From Niastella sp. (GTDB taxonomy: Bacteria; Bacteroidota; Bacteroidia; Chitinophagales; Chitinophagaceae): a stretch of DNA of 64,000 bases. The translations under genes and the position numbers were made by a program. The stretch's first letter is position 1. Each line of letters begins with the position of its first letter. This document shows, piece by piece, positions 60,409 to 64,000 of this stretch. The notes under the pieces were generated by a model that did no database searches, was not told the DNA's origin, and saw nothing but the letters and a program-made list of their open reading frames with translations. Location: NCBI GenBank assembly GCA_016710595.1, contig JADJVM010000005.1:310001-374000 (forward strand). Direction: 5' to 3'.

Positions 60409-61899
60409 TTATGCAGGCTGCTTAATGGCTTTAATGGCTAAGCGCTGCAACACGATACATATAGCTGCCAGGGCAGCGAGAAACATCCAGCAAGACGTCC
60501 AAACACCACTTGATTTAAGTAAATACCCAAAAAGTATCGGGCCGAAAAAACCACCAAGGCCGCCCAATACGCCCACAATTCCGCCCACAGTTCCAATATT
60601 GGTGGGATAATAATCAGAAATATGTTTATAAACAGCTGCTCCTCCCAGCCCCATCATAATACCAATAAGAAATACCAGGGTTGTGAATATCCATTTATTT
60701 GCCTGGAAATAAATTAAGGTAACTCCTTTTGCAATTAATTGTCCCTTTGCTACTGTATCACCTTGCTTTATATTAGCTTCCTGGTGAAAAATAGTAGTAG
60801 GTAAAAATAAGAAGCCTTCATTATCATGATGAATGCCAAAACGTATAGAAACTTCTGAAGAGTCGCCTGATTTATTTTGCAACATGTAAGTATCCTCACC
60901 AATAATGATCTTATCGTTTGAAACGAATTGGGCAACACCTGGTTTATTTGCCATGATCCCCTGCCCCGGTGCCTGTATTTCCATACGGGGAATAAACAGA
61001 AAAATCATGCTTACAATACATACTCCAAAAACCCAGATCAAAACCATACGTGCTCCTACTTTATCAGTTAGCCAGCCGCCTACAGCCCTTACTAAACCTG
61101 CTGGCAAGCTAAAGGCAGTAACCATAAAACCAGCCATCACAATACTCATTGCATATACATTCACATAGTATGGAATAAGCCATTGAGACAATGCAACAAA
61201 ACTTCCAAAAACAAAAAAATAGTAAAGCCCAAACCGCCATACCCTTATTTCTTTTAATGGAGATAACCGCTGCGCTATTGTTTTATTTTCAACAGGCTTT
61301 TTATGAATGGTACCTAAGAAAAATATCACCGCTACCACTACCAGCAAGGCAGCATATAATTTTGGAAGGGTACGCCAACCTTCCAGGTATGCTCCATGCC
61401 TTGTAAGATTATTTAAAATGGTAGGTGCAAATAATGTTGTTAATGCAGCGCCCATAGTACCTGCTCCAAAAATACCCAGTGCCGTTCCCTGCTTTTCTTT
61501 GGGATACCAAAGGCTGGTGTAAGCAACACCTGCCGCAAAAGAGGCGCCCGACAATCCAAACCCCACACTTAGTAGCAGAAAACTGGTATAACTATTTGCC
61601 TGCGATAAAAAAAACATGGGGATTGCGCAAAAAAATAAAATTAAGGACATCACCCACTTTCCACCATACTTATCAGTAAGCATCCCAACAGGTAAACGAA
61701 AAACCGATCCCACTAAAACCGGTACGCCCAGTAACCAACCAATTTGTATGGGTGACCATTTAAAAACAGCATTATTTACCAGGAATGTAACCAATACGCC
61801 ATTGATCATCCATGCAGCAAAGCATACCGTAAAGGCGAGGGTACTTAAAAACAAGATTCGATGAGAGGTCCTGGTATTTATGGTTTTTGAATCTTTCAT
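60409..61899 (-). CDS. narK: NarK-type nitrate/nitrite MFS transporter with periplasmic insertion
   Basis: A 496-residue major-facilitator protein of the NNP family. The Arg pairs that bind nitrate are conserved in position: VFRLPVG (R68) and LVRAVGGWLTD (R271). The NNP signature region (LWYPKEKQGTALGIFGAGT) is altered: the usual Asn-containing GxGN is replaced by AGTMG. Between helices, residues about 305-400 form a non-membrane insertion ending INKQGDTVAKGQLI-like lipoyl-turn sequence (IKQGDTVAKGQLIAKG), absent from E. coli NarK. It exchanges nitrate for nitrite for the Nar enzyme. It starts 6 bp after the small membrane gene. Confidence 0.88.
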   Translation of the reverse strand: MKDSKTINTRTSHRILFLSTLAFTVCFAAWMINGVLVTFLVNNAVFKWSPIQIGWLLGVPVLVGSVFRLPVGMLTDKYGGKWVMSLILFFCAIPMFFLSQANSYTSFLLLSVGFGLSGASFAAGVAYTSLWYPKEKQGTALGIFGAGTMGAALTTLFAPTILNNLTRHGAYLEGWRTLPKLYAALLVVVAVIFFLGTIHKKPVENKTIAQRLSPLKEIRVWRFGLYYFFVFGSFVALSQWLIPYYVNVYAMSIVMAGFMVTAFSLPAGLVRAVGGWLTDKVGARMVLIWVFGVCIVSMIFLFIPRMEIQAPGQGIMANKPGVAQFVSNDKIIIGEDTYMLQNKSGDSSEVSIRFGIHHDNEGFLFLPTTIFHQEANIKQGDTVAKGQLIAKGVTLIYFQANKWIFTTLVFLIGIMMGLGGAAVYKHISDYYPTNIGTVGGIVGVLGGLGGFFGPILFGYLLKSSGVWTSCWMFLAALAAICIVLQRLAIKAIKQPA

Positions 61900-61905
61900 G
61901 TATGC

Positions 61906-62358
61906 TTACTCATTTATTTTTTTAGTAAAATCCATTCGGCCTTTTTCGGGAAATTTATCTGAATAGCGTACCATAAAAATACCGCCCGGCACAAGTATGC
62001 TATCTACCGGTACCGGGTGAAATGTATTGCAGCACCTATACGTTTGCCCATTTACTTCATACTCGAATAATACGCCCTGCCCCAATGCAAAAACATTACA
62101 AAACCGAATCGTTTTCCCCTGCACATATTTCGGATCTTTTAATAAAGATCCTTCAATGCGGTATTGCTTATAGATCAAAACAATACCAATAGATAAAATG
62201 ATAAAAAAAACGGAATTGATTATTTTCTTTTTAGCTGGTCCTGTTCTTATTATTTTAAAAAAATTAAAAACAATACCTACGGCAATAAGGCATAGCAGGA
62301 TGCCTTTTACAACCTGGCTGGTTAATAATTCATCATCTGTAACAATATTGAGTAACAC
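61906..62358 (-). CDS. Hypothetical membrane protein between narI and narK
   Basis: A 150-residue protein with two transmembrane helices (about 18-37 and 48-64) and a C-terminal soluble part of about 80 residues that has two adjacent cysteines (TYRCCNTFHP). No family recognised. Tight spacing (1-6 bp) to narI and narK shows that it is an integral part of the operon; a role in nitrate reductase assembly or nitrite handling is possible. Confidence 0.65.
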   Translation of the reverse strand: MLLNIVTDDELLTSQVVKGILLCLIAVGIVFNFFKIIRTGPAKKKIINSVFFIILSIGIVLIYKQYRIEGSLLKDPKYVQGKTIRFCNVFALGQGVLFEYEVNGQTYRCCNTFHPVPVDSILVPGGIFMVRYSDKFPEKGRMDFTKKINE

Positions 62359-62359
62359 G

Positions 62360-63088
62360 TTAATTGTTTTTGGGGCGATGCAATGACCATGGGGTACGGG
62401 GGCTACGCACTTTTCTCCTGCCCCAATACCATCTTACTTGCTGGTAAGGACGCCAGATATAATTTATGGGAGGTACCAGGAAATGTATGAGTCTTGAAAA
62501 AGGAACGATACCAATAATTGTAAAAGCACCGATGATATGTAATTTCACCGTCCAGGGCAGTAAAGAAACTGCAGAGATATCGGGTTGTAATTTAAAAATG
62601 GAGTGTAAATAAGGAACCAGTAAGGTAGAGAACCAGGAAGATCCCCATCTAAAATTATAAGCAATCCACAAGCCCGTAATGGTTTGAAGGATCAGTAACA
62701 TATAAATTACAAAATCCATTTTATTGGTTACAAACCTTAGCCGGGGTGTAGTATATCGCCTAATCAGAAGATTGATGAGGCCTACCAGCATACTAATACC
62801 AAAAATAAACGCACTAATTTCCAGGATCATAAGGCGAAGAGGCTGGCTGTTCCAGGCCAATATACCACGTGGAATTAAGAAAGCAACTAAGTGGCCGGTG
62901 AATATAAAAAGTATTCCCCAGTGAAATGGAACGGAACCATAAAATAGTTTTCTCCCTTCCAGGAACTGGGAAGAAAGCGAAGAGAACTGGAACCCTTTAT
63001 ACGTGTACCGATAGATAGAACCGATAAGAAAAACGGCAAGCGCAACATAAGGCAACGCAATCAGGAAAAAATTATTTAGTGCGTCCAT
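62360..63088 (-). CDS. narI: Respiratory nitrate reductase gamma subunit (cytochrome b)
   Basis: A 242-residue five-helix membrane subunit that takes electrons from quinol and passes them to NarH. Haem-b ligand histidines are in FHWGILFIFTGHLVAFL (helix 2) and LHIIGAFTIIGIVPFSRLIHFLV (helix 5). WRPYQQVRWYWG is a family-like tail. It is 12 bp after narJ. Confidence 0.93.
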   Translation of the reverse strand: MDALNNFFLIALPYVALAVFLIGSIYRYTYKGFQFSSLSSQFLEGRKLFYGSVPFHWGILFIFTGHLVAFLIPRGILAWNSQPLRLMILEISAFIFGISMLVGLINLLIRRYTTPRLRFVTNKMDFVIYMLLILQTITGLWIAYNFRWGSSWFSTLLVPYLHSIFKLQPDISAVSLLPWTVKLHIIGAFTIIGIVPFSRLIHFLVPPINYIWRPYQQVRWYWGRRKVRSPRTPWSLHRPKNN

Positions 63089-63100
63089 AATATTTTATTT

Positions 63101-63883
63101 TTAATCTTTTTCAATTTTCATCTCTGTATCAATACTACGGGTGTAATCGGCCTGTGGTATTGGGCCTGAACATAATGCTGTATTGCCTTGAATACCGGCA
63201 GCATCTTTTTGTTCAGATTGCTGGGTTAAGAATTCATTTACCGTGGCATCATAACCAAAATCATTTTCCATTGCAATGAATAAGGCTTTTAGGCAATTCT
63301 GGTAAATGAGCCTATAATGTTGAGAGCTCTCCAGTAAAATTTTCTGGTGCTTCTTATATACTACATCTTTTTTTTCTACCCTGTCAGTAGAAAACTCATC
63401 AATCATCTTCAGTACTGCCGGCATCAGTAAGCGAATCGTAATTTCACAACGCATACTATCATCTTTCATTTTAGGAAGCAGGTTCAGGATATTGGGTAAA
63501 TGATCTGCCAATTCGGTATGGCAAGGGTTGCCCGCATTCTTATGTTCTGTATTAAGATTTACCAGTAACTGGCCCCGTTTGTAATCTTCTCCAAAAAGAA
63601 TAAAGCCGATGTCCAGTGTGGTAATGGCCTGCAAATCAAAAGAGCGCAGGAAAAGTTCCTGAATTTCGGTTAATGAAGATGATTCAGTAAAGTCAATAAA
63701 TGGTTGCAGCGCTTCAGCAGCTTCGGGCTGTGTTTCTAAAAGATAATCATAGATGCACTTTACCTTTTTTTTAAACCCGTCATCACCCGGGTACATAAAA
63801 AGGTCTGCAAGCCTACTGTAGTCAACCAGGTACGGATATGAAATATCTTCCTCCCCGGTATTAATTTCTAATGTATTTCCCAT
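63101..63883 (-). CDS. narJ: Nitrate reductase assembly chaperone
   Basis: A 260-residue NarJ/TorD-type chaperone that keeps NarG ready for cofactor insertion. Helical domain with LFMYPGDDGFKKKVKC and CHTELADHLPNILNLLPKM (the NarJ HLP block), FILFGEDYKRGQLLVNLN as the conserved core. It follows narH by about 27 bp. Confidence 0.9.
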   Translation of the reverse strand: MGNTLEINTGEEDISYPYLVDYSRLADLFMYPGDDGFKKKVKCIYDYLLETQPEAAEALQPFIDFTESSSLTEIQELFLRSFDLQAITTLDIGFILFGEDYKRGQLLVNLNTEHKNAGNPCHTELADHLPNILNLLPKMKDDSMRCEITIRLLMPAVLKMIDEFSTDRVEKKDVVYKKHQKILLESSQHYRLIYQNCLKALFIAMENDFGYDATVNEFLTQQSEQKDAAGIQGNTALCSGPIPQADYTRSIDTEMKIEKD

Positions 63884-63910
63884 GCTGTAATTATTAAATA
63901 ATTTTTGTTC

Positions 63911-64000
63911 TTATATCCCCCGCTTCACTTTTCCTTTAATACCAAAACCTGCCTCACCTTTGGTATCACCGGTGAAGTCCATCATTTCAATAGCCTGCTC
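63911..64000 (-). CDS. narH: Respiratory nitrate reductase beta subunit, C-terminal end only
   Basis: Only 29 residues and the stop lie within the window, reading MMDFTGDTKGEAGFGI and a basic end (KGKVKRGI). No cysteine motifs are in view. The call rests on gene order: narH immediately precedes narJ in the narGHJI operon. Confidence 0.6.
   Translation of the reverse strand, partial: EQAIEMMDFTGDTKGEAGFGIKGKVKRGI

Noticed and set aside
1..64000. CRISPR arrays, tRNA/rRNA genes or intact insertion sequences
   Set aside because: No regularly spaced repeats, cloverleaf-like segments with CCA ends, rRNA blocks or transposase motifs were seen by eye. A covariance-model or repeat search would be needed to exclude small RNAs.

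Overview
The window reads as a chromosomal segment of a Bacteroidota bacterium, most likely Chitinophagaceae or a close relative. The signs are AT-rich DNA, a SusC/SusD pair, many Bacteroidota-type lipoproteins, promoters with a TAnnTTTG -7 box, start codons without clear Shine-Dalgarno sites, tandem clpP genes, and protein families typical of that phylum (DUF4369, DUF3298, GDCCVxC, RND-TolC fusion). No rRNA, tRNA, CRISPR array or intact insertion sequence was seen.

Region 1 (1-26.2 kb) is mostly core genome: gatB, a PDZ protein, a susC-susD-lipoprotein operon, an MMPL/RND exporter, recO, an amidohydrolase, prfA, tatC, a membrane zinc peptidase, clpP1-clpP2 and clpX. Two unusual genes sit between clpP2 and clpX: an exported TPR protein with a Ppx/GppA-like domain and a protein with kinase/APH-like motifs.

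Region 2 (26.3-36.5 kb) is a stress and metal module. It holds a CstB-like persulfide dioxygenase/rhodanese, thioredoxin, a CzcA-type RND pump fused to a TolC-like domain, its adaptor, a TetR regulator and small exported proteins. The CstB-like gene and trxA share a GTAAC-N4-GTTAC type dyad in front of their promoters.

Region 3 (36.5-42.1 kb) is accessory DNA built like a decayed cassette array. Single genes (an exported protein with a JAMM-like motif, merTP plus a GDCCVxC protein, a CarboxypepD_reg protein, a Fic protein and a higBA pair with a broken toxin) are separated by related non-coding repeats.

Region 4 (42.2-64 kb, all on the minus strand) is a denitrification and nitrate-respiration island. 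From right to left it runs narH (partial), narJ, narI, a small membrane protein, narK, a TDT-family carrier, hemerythrin, moaA, an SDR/DUF2867 protein, moeA, a TSUP permease, a kilA-N relic, mobA, moaD, moeB, moaE and a moaC-moaB fusion. Then come a hypothetical gene, norC and a norB-like gene, and last a porin, nirK, a SUMF protein, sco, queD and an Rrf2 regulator. Nitrate is reduced to nitrite by Nar, which depends on molybdopterin cofactor made by the moa/moe/mob genes. Nitrite goes to NO by copper NirK, and NO presumably to N2O by the NorCB-like complex. No nosZ is visible. The NorB-like subunit lacks several residues that define canonical cNOR, and the norC and nirK-operon promoters share an exact 16-bp motif. 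These are the two observations I rank highest.
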